Source: CAZWVI01 sp964637165 (GTDB taxonomy: Bacteria > Planctomycetota > UBA1135). Taken from it: DNA of 64,000 bases. Of this stretch, positions 55,728 to 63,995 are shown piece after piece. The DNA is taken from positions 1 through 64,000 of the forward strand of contig CAZWVI010000004.1 in assembly GCA_964637165.1 (NCBI GenBank), given 5' to 3'. The translations under genes were made by a program, and so were the position numbers. The notes beneath the pieces were generated by a model, which saw only the letters and a list, made by a program, of their open reading frames with translations, did not search any database and was not told the origin of the DNA. How positions within the stretch are numbered: position 1 is the first letter of the stretch; each line of letters begins with the position of its first letter.

Positions 55728-56399
55728 TCAATTCAGCCATTCTTCTATTTTATGTGAAGTAAAATTTTGCACTTCGGAAAGCATTCCATTAAAAAAGTGG
55801 TCGGCCCCTTTAACAATTTTTAAAGAAGCATTATGCTCGCCAACTGGATTCATCTTGGTGAAATCAACGAAGTCATCTTGGTCGCCAGCAATGAATGCCA
55901 TCTGGCTTGGCCAATGTTCAATTTCGGGCCACGAATAAAAATTACTCGGCCAGGCGATGGCTAAATATCCTGCCGCTGGTGGTGCATTTTTGCTGGATTG
56001 GGAAATAAGTTGCGAACAAAATTCTAGGCCGACACGCGAGCCAAAACTAAATCCCCAGACAATAATTGGCAGGCGCGGGAAGCGTCCGCGGAGCCAGGCA
56101 AATGCGCTGGCAGCATCGTCGATTTCACCGACCCCATTGTCATATTCACCTTGCGAATCACCGGCGCCACGAAAGTCGATGCGCAAAGCGGCACACCCGG
56201 CCGCCAAAGCCCCCAAAGCACCGTAACGAACTACGTTATTTTTGCGCGTCCCTCCGTGTTCGGGGTGAGGGTGCAACAGCAATACGACTCCGCGTAATTT
56301 CACGTTGAGTGGAACTTCCAAGGTAGCGGCCAACTTTCCAGCTGGACCGTCAAGCTCTAATCTTTCAGGTGGATGGGCGGGTATGTCGCGCGGGCTCAT
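55728..56399 (-). CDS. Alpha/beta hydrolase (COG2945-like)
   Basis: 223 residues from the ATG at 56399; earlier in-frame ATGs up to 56447 overlap the divergent gene and add an unlikely leader. Features of the small COG2945 hydrolases: VVLLLHPHPEHGGTRKNNVV, LRIDFRGAGDSQGEYDNG, nucleophile elbow GFSFGS with Ser, AGDQDDFVD with the acid, and ADHFFNG with the catalytic His. Cytoplasmic; substrate unknown. Confidence 0.87.
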   Translation of the reverse strand: MSPRDIPAHPPERLELDGPAGKLAATLEVPLNVKLRGVVLLLHPHPEHGGTRKNNVVRYGALGALAAGCAALRIDFRGAGDSQGEYDNGVGEIDDAASAFAWLRGRFPRLPIIVWGFSFGSRVGLEFCSQLISQSSKNAPPAAGYLAIAWPSNFYSWPEIEHWPSQMAFIAGDQDDFVDFTKMNPVGEHNASLKIVKGADHFFNGMLSEVQNFTSHKIEEWLN

Positions 56400-56415
56400 G
56401 ACTCTATTATTGTCC

Positions 56416-56898
56416 ATGAACATGAAGCATTTCGCCACACTTCTCACCGACTATCCGCTTGACGAGCGACGACTTGGAGGATTACTGATGGACATTAGCC
56501 ATACCGCACTTGCTGGCTCAATTCAGCAAGATGGCTTAGACGTGGAACATTGCTTTGGAAATGCCGACTGGGATTCGCAACCACGCAATATTACGGTGCG
56601 TCTACGCTCACAAAACACCGCGCCCAAGGCGGCCTTGACCGAATTGCATAAACGCGGATTTCGCCCGTGTTGCGCACTCGAATTCGACTGCCCCAACGAC
56701 TCCGAATCGGAGTTGGACACTTGGTCGCTGGTGCGCGTTTATGCCGAACACTTAAGTGGTTGGGTGGCCACGTGTTTTTTGGATTATGATTCGACAGTCA
56801 CAATAGTCGAAGATAACAGCCAAATTATTCACGCGCCGCTCGGCGGAAAACGCAAGGGACTTTTGCTGGCCGCCAGCACCCTGCATTTACTCGCTTAA
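56416..56898 (+). CDS. Conserved-looking protein of unknown function
   Basis: 160 residues from the ATG at 56416 (or 158 from 56422); the longer open frame to 56305 overlaps the divergent hydrolase and is rejected. No signal peptide or membrane segment. Mixed alpha/beta with a Cys-rich middle (CCALEFDCP). No motif recognised. Convergent with the pseudouridine synthase gene, two bases apart. Confidence 0.55.
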   Translation: MNMKHFATLLTDYPLDERRLGGLLMDISHTALAGSIQQDGLDVEHCFGNADWDSQPRNITVRLRSQNTAPKAALTELHKRGFRPCCALEFDCPNDSESELDTWSLVRVYAEHLSGWVATCFLDYDSTVTIVEDNSQIIHAPLGGKRKGLLLAASTLHLLA

Positions 56899-56900
56899 CT

Positions 56901-57953
56901 TCAAATTAAATCTGCAATGTCTTGATAGAGAGGCGCCTCAAGACAAAGACGTTCACCCGTCATGGGATGATCGATTTGTAATTTCCAGGCATGCAAGGCT
57001 TGGCGCGGCAATCCTAATGCAAGTAAATCTTCTGTATCAAGTCCTTCAGAAACGTGCTTGATAAAAACAGCATCACCGCCCAAATAAATTTTGTCGCCGA
57101 CAATTGAGTGGCCAATCGCTTCCAGGTGTACGCGCAATTGATGAGTGCGACCTGTTTTCGGTTTAAGTTCAACCAAAGTTCGCTGACCCTTAACTCGTTG
57201 CACAATACTCCACTCAGTTAAAGATTCCAAGCCTGCGCCATCTTGACGAATTCCCATGCGCAAATTTACTTCAGAGCCCAAAGCCTTTCCAATCGGCAAG
57301 TCGATGGTTCCAGACTTTTCAGTAATTTCTCCTTCGACTAAAGCGAGATAGGTTTTTTGCACTGTGCGCGCTTCGAATTGGCGACCGATACGCGTGCGCG
57401 AGAGCTGATCCTTGGCGCACAACATTACTCCCGAAGTTTCGCGGTCCAGCCGGTGGCACAAGGTCGGTACTTCTGCAGCATTTGGATAAAGCCGCCGATG
57501 ACGCTCGTGAACTAAATGTATAAGTGACCCAGTCAAATGTCCTTTAGATGGGTGAACACTTATTCCCGGTGGTTTGTTAACGACCACAATGTAGTCATCC
57601 TCATAAACACATTCCAATCCCTCGGCCTCTTCGGAGGGATTCGGCGCATCAGCCGGCGGTTGCGGGGCGGGAGTTGTGAGCACCACTTCTTGACCAAGAC
57701 GCAATTTCAGTCCACGGCGAATCGCACCCACTTGGGCTTGTTGAGGATCTTTACCTGGCCGCACCGACACCAAGTCGTCAGTGAAAAAGTGACGACTGCC
57801 TTCGCGCGAACGCCACTTAACCCGTGCGGCGATAAAAGCATCTAGGCGCATACCGTGTTCGGGATCTCCGACATCGTAAATATGCTCCACAAAGGGCAGA
57901 GATAAGTCTCGTTGCCCGCGGCGTTTTTTGCGTGGATGTTTTGGTCTTGCCAT
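56901..57953 (-). CDS. RluA-family RNA pseudouridine synthase
   Basis: 350 residues from the ATG at 57953. An in-frame ATG at 57992 would translate the hairpin repeat at 57963-57980 and is rejected. Catalytic motif HRLDRETSGVML with the conserved Asp, preceded by VVNKPPGISVHP and followed by KPKTGRTHQLRVHLEAIGHSI. The basic N-terminus (HPRKKRRGQR) and a region at about 20-90 may be an S4-like RNA-binding domain. It isomerises uridines in rRNA or tRNA. It lies downstream of rpsU on the same strand but is separated by a terminator. Confidence 0.92.
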   Translation of the reverse strand: MARPKHPRKKRRGQRDLSLPFVEHIYDVGDPEHGMRLDAFIAARVKWRSREGSRHFFTDDLVSVRPGKDPQQAQVGAIRRGLKLRLGQEVVLTTPAPQPPADAPNPSEEAEGLECVYEDDYIVVVNKPPGISVHPSKGHLTGSLIHLVHERHRRLYPNAAEVPTLCHRLDRETSGVMLCAKDQLSRTRIGRQFEARTVQKTYLALVEGEITEKSGTIDLPIGKALGSEVNLRMGIRQDGAGLESLTEWSIVQRVKGQRTLVELKPKTGRTHQLRVHLEAIGHSIVGDKIYLGGDAVFIKHVSEGLDTEDLLALGLPRQALHAWKLQIDHPMTGERLCLEAPLYQDIADLI

Positions 57954-57962
57954 TTGGACATT

Positions 57963-57980
57963 GACCCAATCCGTTGGGTC
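57963..57980. repeat. REP-like hairpin, copy C
   Basis: GACCCAA-TCCG-TTGGGTC is a perfect seven-base-pair hairpin whose arms match those of copies A and B, but it lacks the GACTCTGACC flank. It lies ten bases upstream of the pseudouridine synthase start. Confidence 0.5.
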
Positions 57981-57990
57981 ACAGGTTATC

Positions 57991-58027
57991 AAAAAAAGAA
58001 AGCCCCGGCGCGATTGCGACGAGGCTT
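57991..58027 (-). terminator. Intrinsic terminator after rpsU
   Basis: On the minus strand AAGCCTCGTCGC-AATC-GCGCCGGGGCTT forms a 12-pair stem with one G-T pair and one mismatch, followed by TCTTTTTTT. It lies 43 bases past the rpsU stop. Confidence 0.9.
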
Positions 58028-58069
58028 AACTGTGGCCCAAAGTTGAGCCCCATCAATTCTCAGTTCTCT

Positions 58070-58276
58070 TTAGAAACGGGCGCGACGACGCATACGCTCA
58101 GCGCGTTTGATGGTGCGCTTCCGCTCGATCTTAGCTAGGAAGCGAGTTGTCTTGGGCTTCTCGTAATGAGACTTAGCTTTTACAATCTTGAAAATGCCAG
58201 AGTAATTGCACTGGCGCTTGAAGCGGCGAATTGCGGCTTCAAGGGACTCGTTAGGGCGAACTTGAACTTTTATCAT
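58070..58276 (-). CDS. rpsU: 30S ribosomal protein S21
   Basis: 68 residues. Matches S21 along its length: MIKVQVRPNESLEAAIRRFKR, then KAKSHYEKP and a very basic tail ending RAERMRRRARF. It helps the small ribosomal subunit pair with mRNA near the anti-Shine-Dalgarno end. A TGGAG sequence 11 bases upstream of the ATG is Shine-Dalgarno-like, unlike most genes here. Followed by its own terminator; divergent from recD2 with 65 bases between. Confidence 0.96.
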   Translation of the reverse strand: MIKVQVRPNESLEAAIRRFKRQCNYSGIFKIVKAKSHYEKPKTTRFLAKIERKRTIKRAERMRRRARF

Positions 58277-58341
58277 GCTGGATGCTCCAGTAGGGTCGGA
58301 TAGTCTACCTCAACCGAGTAAACTCGTCCACCCCCGTAAAC

Positions 58342-60495
58342 ATGACAAATCAAAATTCTGAGGAAAAACACCACGAAACACTCGAAGGGGTGCTGGAAAG
58401 GGTCATTTTTTCCTCCGACGATGGCAATTTTGCGGTGGTGGTGCTGCGGAATGACGATGGAGCCCACACCGCCGCCGGCGGACTTGATGGACTAGAAGAT
58501 GGAGCCTATTTACGGCTCCACGGTCATTGGACAACCCACCCGAAATTCGGCCAACAATTCAAGGCCGAGTGGTCCGAGCGCGCTACTCCCACCACCGGAG
58601 AAGGGCTGCAGAAATACCTCGGATCGGGTATTTTCCCGGGAATCGGCGAAGAAACCGCCAAGCGAATTGTCGAGACTTTTGGCGACCGCACCCTCGAAGC
58701 CCTGGAAGCCGGTGCTTGTGAGCTGCGCAAGGTTCCGGGCATTGGGGCAAAACGCGCCGAATCAATCGCTGGACATTTTCAAGAAGGGCGCGACAAGCAC
58801 CGAGTCATGGCTGAGCTTCGCGGATTCGGATTAAATGCCAGCCAAAGCCGTACCGTTTATGAGAAATGGGAAGCCGGCGCCATCGACCAGGTGCGAAGTG
58901 ATCCGTGGGGATTAATCGACCATCTACGCGGCGTCGGATTTCAGACGGCCGAACGCATCGCCCAACAATTAGGCTTACCAAAAGATTCACTGGAGCGCGC
59001 CCGCGGAATTATTCGCCACCTCTTAAAGGAGGCCGGGCGCGAAGGTCATTGCTGTAAAAAACGCGACGAACTTTGGAGTCAATTAGAAGCTTTAGGTTTA
59101 GCGGAAACAACTGTCGCCACCGCCGCGGCCGACTTAATAAAAGCTGGTCGTTTAGTTGAAGAAAAAGGTCACAATGATGTGTGGTGGTTTTTGTCCGGCT
59201 TATGGCAAGATGAAAATGGACTCGCCAATAATTTGTTGCGATTATGTCAACAAACTTCAACGCCATTAGCTGTGCCAGCACAAATAGAAAACGCAATCAG
59301 CCGCGCGCAATATCAACCCGATGACAGTCAGCGTAAAGCAATTGAATGTGCCATCGAACAACCGCTTGCTGTTATTACTGGCGGACCTGGCACCGGCAAA
59401 ACTACTACGTTACGTTTACTACTCGACATCGTCGAAAGTAGTTGTGGCGGTGAAATTTTATTAGCCAGTCCAACTGGACGTGCCGCCAAGCGACTTCAAG
59501 AAGCAACCGGAAGAGATGCATCAACTTTGCATCGCTTACTTGGCTTCGACCCACACACGGGCGACTTTCGCCACAATGAAGATGAACCTATCGAGGCCAG
59601 CATGGTCATTATTGATGAAGTTTCAATGATGGACATTTCGCTGGCGCACGCTTTGTTGCGCGCTATTCCAAATGGCTGCCGACTTTTGTTGGTTGGCGAT
59701 GCCGACCAACTGCCGTCGGTAGGGCCTGGTTCAGTTTTGCGCGACTTAGTCGCCTCGCAAACGATTCCAACTGTGCGCTTAGCGCATATACATCGCCAAG
59801 AAAGTGGTTCTGGTATTAGTGCCGCTGCTCACGCAATTCTTGAAAATGAAGTCCCCCACACCATGACCGGCACCGGCGGTGATTTTTTTGCAACCTATCG
59901 CGACGACCCTGATGATGCCGCGGCCATGGTTGAAAAAGTTGTGTGCGAACGCATTCCAGAAAAATACGGTTTGGATCCGCGCCGCGACATTTTAGTTTTG
60001 TCGCCAATGTACAAAGGGCCACTCGGAGTTAACGCGATTAACCAACGCTTAGCTAAACGCCTCAACCCTGACGCTGATGTTGAAAATGAAGATTTGTCGG
60101 TCGGTGACAAGGTAATGATAGTTCGCAATGATTACGATCGCGAAGTTTTTAACGGCGACACCGGAATCGTCGTTGACGCTTGCAACGATGGAGTAAGTAT
60201 TGATGTTGATGGAAGAATTCTTGAATACTCCGCAGACGAGTTAAACGATTTAATGCGCGCCTGGTGTGTAACTGTTCACCGATCTCAAGGCTCTGAGGCG
60301 CCGGCAGTAGTTATCGTGCTAGCCAACTCGCACTACATGATGTTGCGCCGCAATCTTTTATACACTGCGGTTACTCGTGGCAAAAAACTTGTAACAATTG
60401 TTACTTCGCAATACGCCTTGCGCTCAGCAATTGAAAATGCAACCGAGAACTTGCGCTTTGGCTTACTACAGGAACGCCTCGACCCACCAGCTTAA
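58342..60495 (+). CDS. recD2: RecD2-like ATP-dependent DNA helicase (SF1B)
   Basis: 717 residues, near the usual RecD2 length. N-terminal OB-like domain, tandem helix-hairpin-helix region (GIFPGIGEETAKRIV, KVPGIGAKRAESIA), then helicase core with Walker A GGPGTGKTT at 347-355, Walker B VIIDEVSMMD, GDADQLPSVGPGSVLRD and the C-terminal VTVHRSQGSEAP motif. RecD2 unwinds 5'-3' and acts in DNA repair in bacteria lacking RecBC. The TAA stop overlaps the convergent TAA by four bases. Confidence 0.94.
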   Translation: MTNQNSEEKHHETLEGVLERVIFSSDDGNFAVVVLRNDDGAHTAAGGLDGLEDGAYLRLHGHWTTHPKFGQQFKAEWSERATPTTGEGLQKYLGSGIFPGIGEETAKRIVETFGDRTLEALEAGACELRKVPGIGAKRAESIAGHFQEGRDKHRVMAELRGFGLNASQSRTVYEKWEAGAIDQVRSDPWGLIDHLRGVGFQTAERIAQQLGLPKDSLERARGIIRHLLKEAGREGHCCKKRDELWSQLEALGLAETTVATAAADLIKAGRLVEEKGHNDVWWFLSGLWQDENGLANNLLRLCQQTSTPLAVPAQIENAISRAQYQPDDSQRKAIECAIEQPLAVITGGPGTGKTTTLRLLLDIVESSCGGEILLASPTGRAAKRLQEATGRDASTLHRLLGFDPHTGDFRHNEDEPIEASMVIIDEVSMMDISLAHALLRAIPNGCRLLLVGDADQLPSVGPGSVLRDLVASQTIPTVRLAHIHRQESGSGISAAAHAILENEVPHTMTGTGGDFFATYRDDPDDAAAMVEKVVCERIPEKYGLDPRRDILVLSPMYKGPLGVNAINQRLAKRLNPDADVENEDLSVGDKVMIVRNDYDREVFNGDTGIVVDACNDGVSIDVDGRILEYSADELNDLMRAWCVTVHRSQGSEAPAVVIVLANSHYMMLRRNLLYTAVTRGKKLVTIVTSQYALRSAIENATENLRFGLLQERLDPPA

Positions 60496-62486
60496 CCGCC
60501 CAATAGACCGGCCTTAGTGCGCGCTGGCTGCTTGGCTTTATAACCATCCAAGCGGCGTTTTATCTCACCGGATAATTTATCTTGGTTGGCCTGCATTGCG
60601 CGGAATGTTGCCTGTTTGGCGGCATTTACCGCATCTTCAAAGTTGCCGCTTTCGGCAAAGGCGGCGGCGAGGGCGTCAAAGTATTGGGCACTTTCAACCT
60701 TGCCGCGCAAGGAATTACCTAACTGTAAGGCACGCTGACCGTCGCGTACTTTGCGGTCGGGGTGGCTTGAGAGCATCCACATTAATTGCACAGTTGCATC
60801 TACTTTAGTGGACCTACCGCGGATTGCATATTCCAAGTTACTAATCGCCTTGGCGTGATCACCAACGGCGGCATGAAGCCGCGCAGCAGTTAAGGCGACA
60901 AATGGAATTGCCCCACCCTGATTTAATTCATTGGCCGACTCATAATATTCGAGCGCCTTCTTGATGTATTCAACGCTGCGTTCTTTTTGGCCACGCTGAC
61001 GCCAGTAATCCCCTAAATTCACATAAGGCTTCACATACACCGGCATTGTTTCGATTGCTCGCTCGAGGAGAGGGCGAGCTTCTTCTAATTTTCCTTCGTG
61101 GAGCAAAAGTTGTCCAAGGTTATTCATCGCCTGGACATTAAATGAGTTGTGCTTAATCGCTAAAGCGAAGCGTTCTTTGGCCTCAGTTATTTGATTTCGC
61201 CCGTGGTAAATAATTGCCAAATTGTTATGGGCTATCGATGCCGTTGGATTTTTTGCTGAAACATCCAACCACAGAGTTTCCTCATCTTCATAGACGTGGC
61301 CCTGCATAAAGCTCAAACCGCCCAACAGCACCAAGGGAACCGCCCACAATTTTGGGTTTTTAATAAGCTGCATTAAACCGATTCCAAACAAGACAATCAA
61401 AGCCGGAGCCGCATGATGTTGAAAGTGATCGGCAACGAAGGAATATTGATGCGGATAAACATTTAAATAACCTAGCGCGGGAAATAGCACTCCGCCAAAA
61501 CATAAAACCGCGGTTAACGGCCCACGCATATTTCGTTTCTTCCACAGCCAAATACAGGTAGCAATTAATGCGACAACAGCTATTGGGAATAGCCATTGGA
61601 ATCCGGATGACGCGTCAATTTCCCAACGCTCATAGATGAAAGTTAAAGGATAGGGGAAAACTAATTTTCCAGCGTAGAACCAAAGAATTCGTGCAGCAAT
61701 TAAAGTACGTTCGACAAAACTAAAATCCCATTGTTGGCCTTGAGCTCCAACATGGGCGACTTCATCGAGCGCCGTTTGCCAACCCATCATTCCGCCAACC
61801 GCCAGCATCGCTAGCAGTGGCGTCACTGTCTTAATCTTGAGTGGTTTTTCCCGCCACCACATCAACAACATAATTACCGCGGGCAAGGAGGCGACCACGG
61901 TCTTAGAAAGAAGTGCGGCAGCAAATAACCCCATCGATATCAGCAAAGTTTTTGCTTTACCTTTATCTAACCATCCAAAGAAGGCATGCGCCGAACCAAG
62001 CGCCATCAACAAAGACAAAACGTTTTTTCGTTCAGTAACCCAGGCCACCGATTCAACATTAATCGGATGCAACGCCCACAGCGCGGCGATAAACCATGCA
62101 CCACCTATTCCCAAGCGGCGCAATAATCGCCACAACACTACCGCGCATAAAGCATGCAATAAAACATTATTAAAGTGAAAAAAGCTGGGGCGCAAATTTC
62201 CCTCGGAGTCAGTGCCAAAGGATTGCACTTCCATACGGAAGGTGGTGTGCACAAGTGGATACCACTGCGGCAAGGAGTCGCGTTCGCTCCACATTTTTGC
62301 CATACCGCCTTCTTCGGTGAGAATTTCATTTTGCGTGACATAATCGTTGTCATCCCAAATCCAGCCATTGTTTATTGACGAGAAGAAGGCGGCAAACACC
62401 AAAATGATTAACCCCAAGCCACATTTCCATGCGGGCTTGGTAGTTACACTTTCTTTACTAATCGAGGTTTCCTTCTGCGAACTCAC
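60492..62486 (-). CDS. TMTC-like membrane protein with TPR domain (GT-C glycosyltransferase-like)
   Basis: 664 residues. About 10-11 membrane helices (to about 405), then TPR repeats (about 425-640). The first outer loop has WIWDDNDYVTQN with the Asp pair of GT-C enzymes, and the next has HPINVESVAWVTERKNVLSLL, the signature shared with TMTC O-mannosyltransferases and bacterial relatives. It is expected to transfer a sugar from a polyprenyl-phosphate donor to protein or another acceptor on the outside, with TPRs binding the acceptor. Follows the sulfatase-fold gene at 62496 with nine bases between, suggesting a joint role in surface modification. Confidence 0.8.
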   Translation of the reverse strand: MSSQKETSISKESVTTKPAWKCGLGLIILVFAAFFSSINNGWIWDDNDYVTQNEILTEEGGMAKMWSERDSLPQWYPLVHTTFRMEVQSFGTDSEGNLRPSFFHFNNVLLHALCAVVLWRLLRRLGIGGAWFIAALWALHPINVESVAWVTERKNVLSLLMALGSAHAFFGWLDKGKAKTLLISMGLFAAALLSKTVVASLPAVIMLLMWWREKPLKIKTVTPLLAMLAVGGMMGWQTALDEVAHVGAQGQQWDFSFVERTLIAARILWFYAGKLVFPYPLTFIYERWEIDASSGFQWLFPIAVVALIATCIWLWKKRNMRGPLTAVLCFGGVLFPALGYLNVYPHQYSFVADHFQHHAAPALIVLFGIGLMQLIKNPKLWAVPLVLLGGLSFMQGHVYEDEETLWLDVSAKNPTASIAHNNLAIIYHGRNQITEAKERFALAIKHNSFNVQAMNNLGQLLLHEGKLEEARPLLERAIETMPVYVKPYVNLGDYWRQRGQKERSVEYIKKALEYYESANELNQGGAIPFVALTAARLHAAVGDHAKAISNLEYAIRGRSTKVDATVQLMWMLSSHPDRKVRDGQRALQLGNSLRGKVESAQYFDALAAAFAESGNFEDAVNAAKQATFRAMQANQDKLSGEIKRRLDGYKAKQPARTKAGLLGG

Positions 62487-62495
62487 CGACTGATT

Positions 62496-63995
62496 TTACT
62501 CGTGCTCGTCCGTCGCGTTTAAATAGCCCATCCGTTCAAGAAGTCGGCGCTCGTTCCAAGTTAATTCTCGCCCTCCCATTAAATGAGCGGTGTCATTCTT
62601 TAAGCGCCGCGCCAACTCATTGGTAAATCTCTGGAGCAACTCGGGGTCTTCATCAGAAAGGTCATTTTGCTCGGCGGGATCCTTAGATAAATCAAAAAAT
62701 CCTATCAGCTCAGCACTTGGCGGACTTTGCGAATCGTCCAAGTGATAAATTCCCTTTAGCATTCCGTGGCGCAGGGAGCAGCCACCCAACATATACGACA
62801 AAGCCCAGCGGTCGGCTTGCTGGTCAAGAATCGAAGCGCCTGGCAAGCCATCTGTACTAATATTTGCCAACTCAGCAATCGTAAATGCTAAGTCAGCCAT
62901 CTCGCAGCTAAAGGAGTGGCTAGTGTTCTTGGGGACCCCTGGCCCAGCCATAATTAGTGGCACCTGAAGTTCATTATTGAAGAGCGATGAACCGTGCTCA
63001 ACTTGGTCGTGCTCACCAAACATCTCTCCATGGTCAGATGTGAAAATCACCAAAGTCGGCCGCTTAGAATTTTCAATGGCCGTTAGTAATTTACCAACTT
63101 GCGCATCAAGTTCTTCAAGTTCGTGCAGATATAAAGCTTCCAACTGCTGGGAAATTGCTTGGTCTGGGTTCCCATCAGCAATCGTCTCGCGTAAATCCTC
63201 GCGCAGGGCAAATTCCTTATAGGGATCAACTCCATCTTTACTTGGAAGATACGGCGCGTGAACGTCCATGTAATTTAAAAACATGAACCAAGAGCGATTA
63301 GCCTTTTCAAGCTCGGCCAAACCAGCCAATGCGCGGCCAGTAACAAGTTCGCCTTCGCCAAAATGATAACGGTACAGTTTGGCCTCAATGGGGTACAAAA
63401 GCCGCCGCGCGATCTGTCTAATCGACTTAGAAGCATATTGTTTGGCGGATTTTGGGTGCACTCCGACTCGGATAATCCAGCCAAGATATGTGTGCCTAAG
63501 CGTCCACCCCATGAACTGATACCAATCATCTGGTCGTCTTAAACCATCCCAGTGTTGAAATCCCTCGCTAAGGCCAAGCCCTTCCTGGTCGGTCCTTTCA
63601 CTCAATGATAAAAGTGGATTTGCCGCCAGCCCAAAAGAAAAGCGACCACCCTCATGCATTCTGTTGGCGAGAGTGTTCAATGAAAACTTTTCAATAAGTA
63701 CTTCACGTTGCGGATTCGATGAAAGATTCGAACGCATTCCAATTTGCTCGGCGGTCAATCCGGACATCAAAGAATGATGACTTGGAACGGTCTGATTAGC
63801 ACTTGAGGATAAATTAAAAGCACTAAACCCTTGGGCTTGTAACTTGCGAAGGTTGGGAATTATTACATCGGGATTATTAATCGCGTCGGCGCGTAAAGTA
63901 TCTGCAACAACCAACAAGACATTTGTATCGGCTTGAGTTAAAGCCTTGCCATTTAACTCAAGTGTCTTGGCTGCCTCGGCTTGCTGAGGATGCAT
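62496..63995 (-). CDS. Sulfatase-fold enzyme with Thr nucleophile position, possibly 5'-truncated by the window
   Basis: 499 residues from the ATG at 63995; the frame stays open to the window edge, so an N-terminal extension (for example membrane helices as in its relatives) may lie outside. Metal motif LLVVADTLRADAI, ANQTVPSHHSLMSG with Thr69 at the formylglycine position, LNYMDVHAPYLP, and TSDHGEMFGEHDQVEHG. It ends MGYLNATDEHE. Not a classical sulfatase for lack of CxPxR. Probably in an operon with the TMTC-like protein. Confidence 0.83.
   Translation of the reverse strand: MHPQQAEAAKTLELNGKALTQADTNVLLVVADTLRADAINNPDVIIPNLRKLQAQGFSAFNLSSSANQTVPSHHSLMSGLTAEQIGMRSNLSSNPQREVLIEKFSLNTLANRMHEGGRFSFGLAANPLLSLSERTDQEGLGLSEGFQHWDGLRRPDDWYQFMGWTLRHTYLGWIIRVGVHPKSAKQYASKSIRQIARRLLYPIEAKLYRYHFGEGELVTGRALAGLAELEKANRSWFMFLNYMDVHAPYLPSKDGVDPYKEFALREDLRETIADGNPDQAISQQLEALYLHELEELDAQVGKLLTAIENSKRPTLVIFTSDHGEMFGEHDQVEHGSSLFNNELQVPLIMAGPGVPKNTSHSFSCEMADLAFTIAELANISTDGLPGASILDQQADRWALSYMLGGCSLRHGMLKGIYHLDDSQSPPSAELIGFFDLSKDPAEQNDLSDEDPELLQRFTNELARRLKNDTAHLMGGRELTWNERRLLERMGYLNATDEHE

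Noticed and set aside
55555..55938. 127-codon plus-strand open frame
   Set aside because: Its second half overlaps the alpha/beta hydrolase on the other strand and its first half crosses the hairpin-rich region; the sequence has no protein-like pattern.
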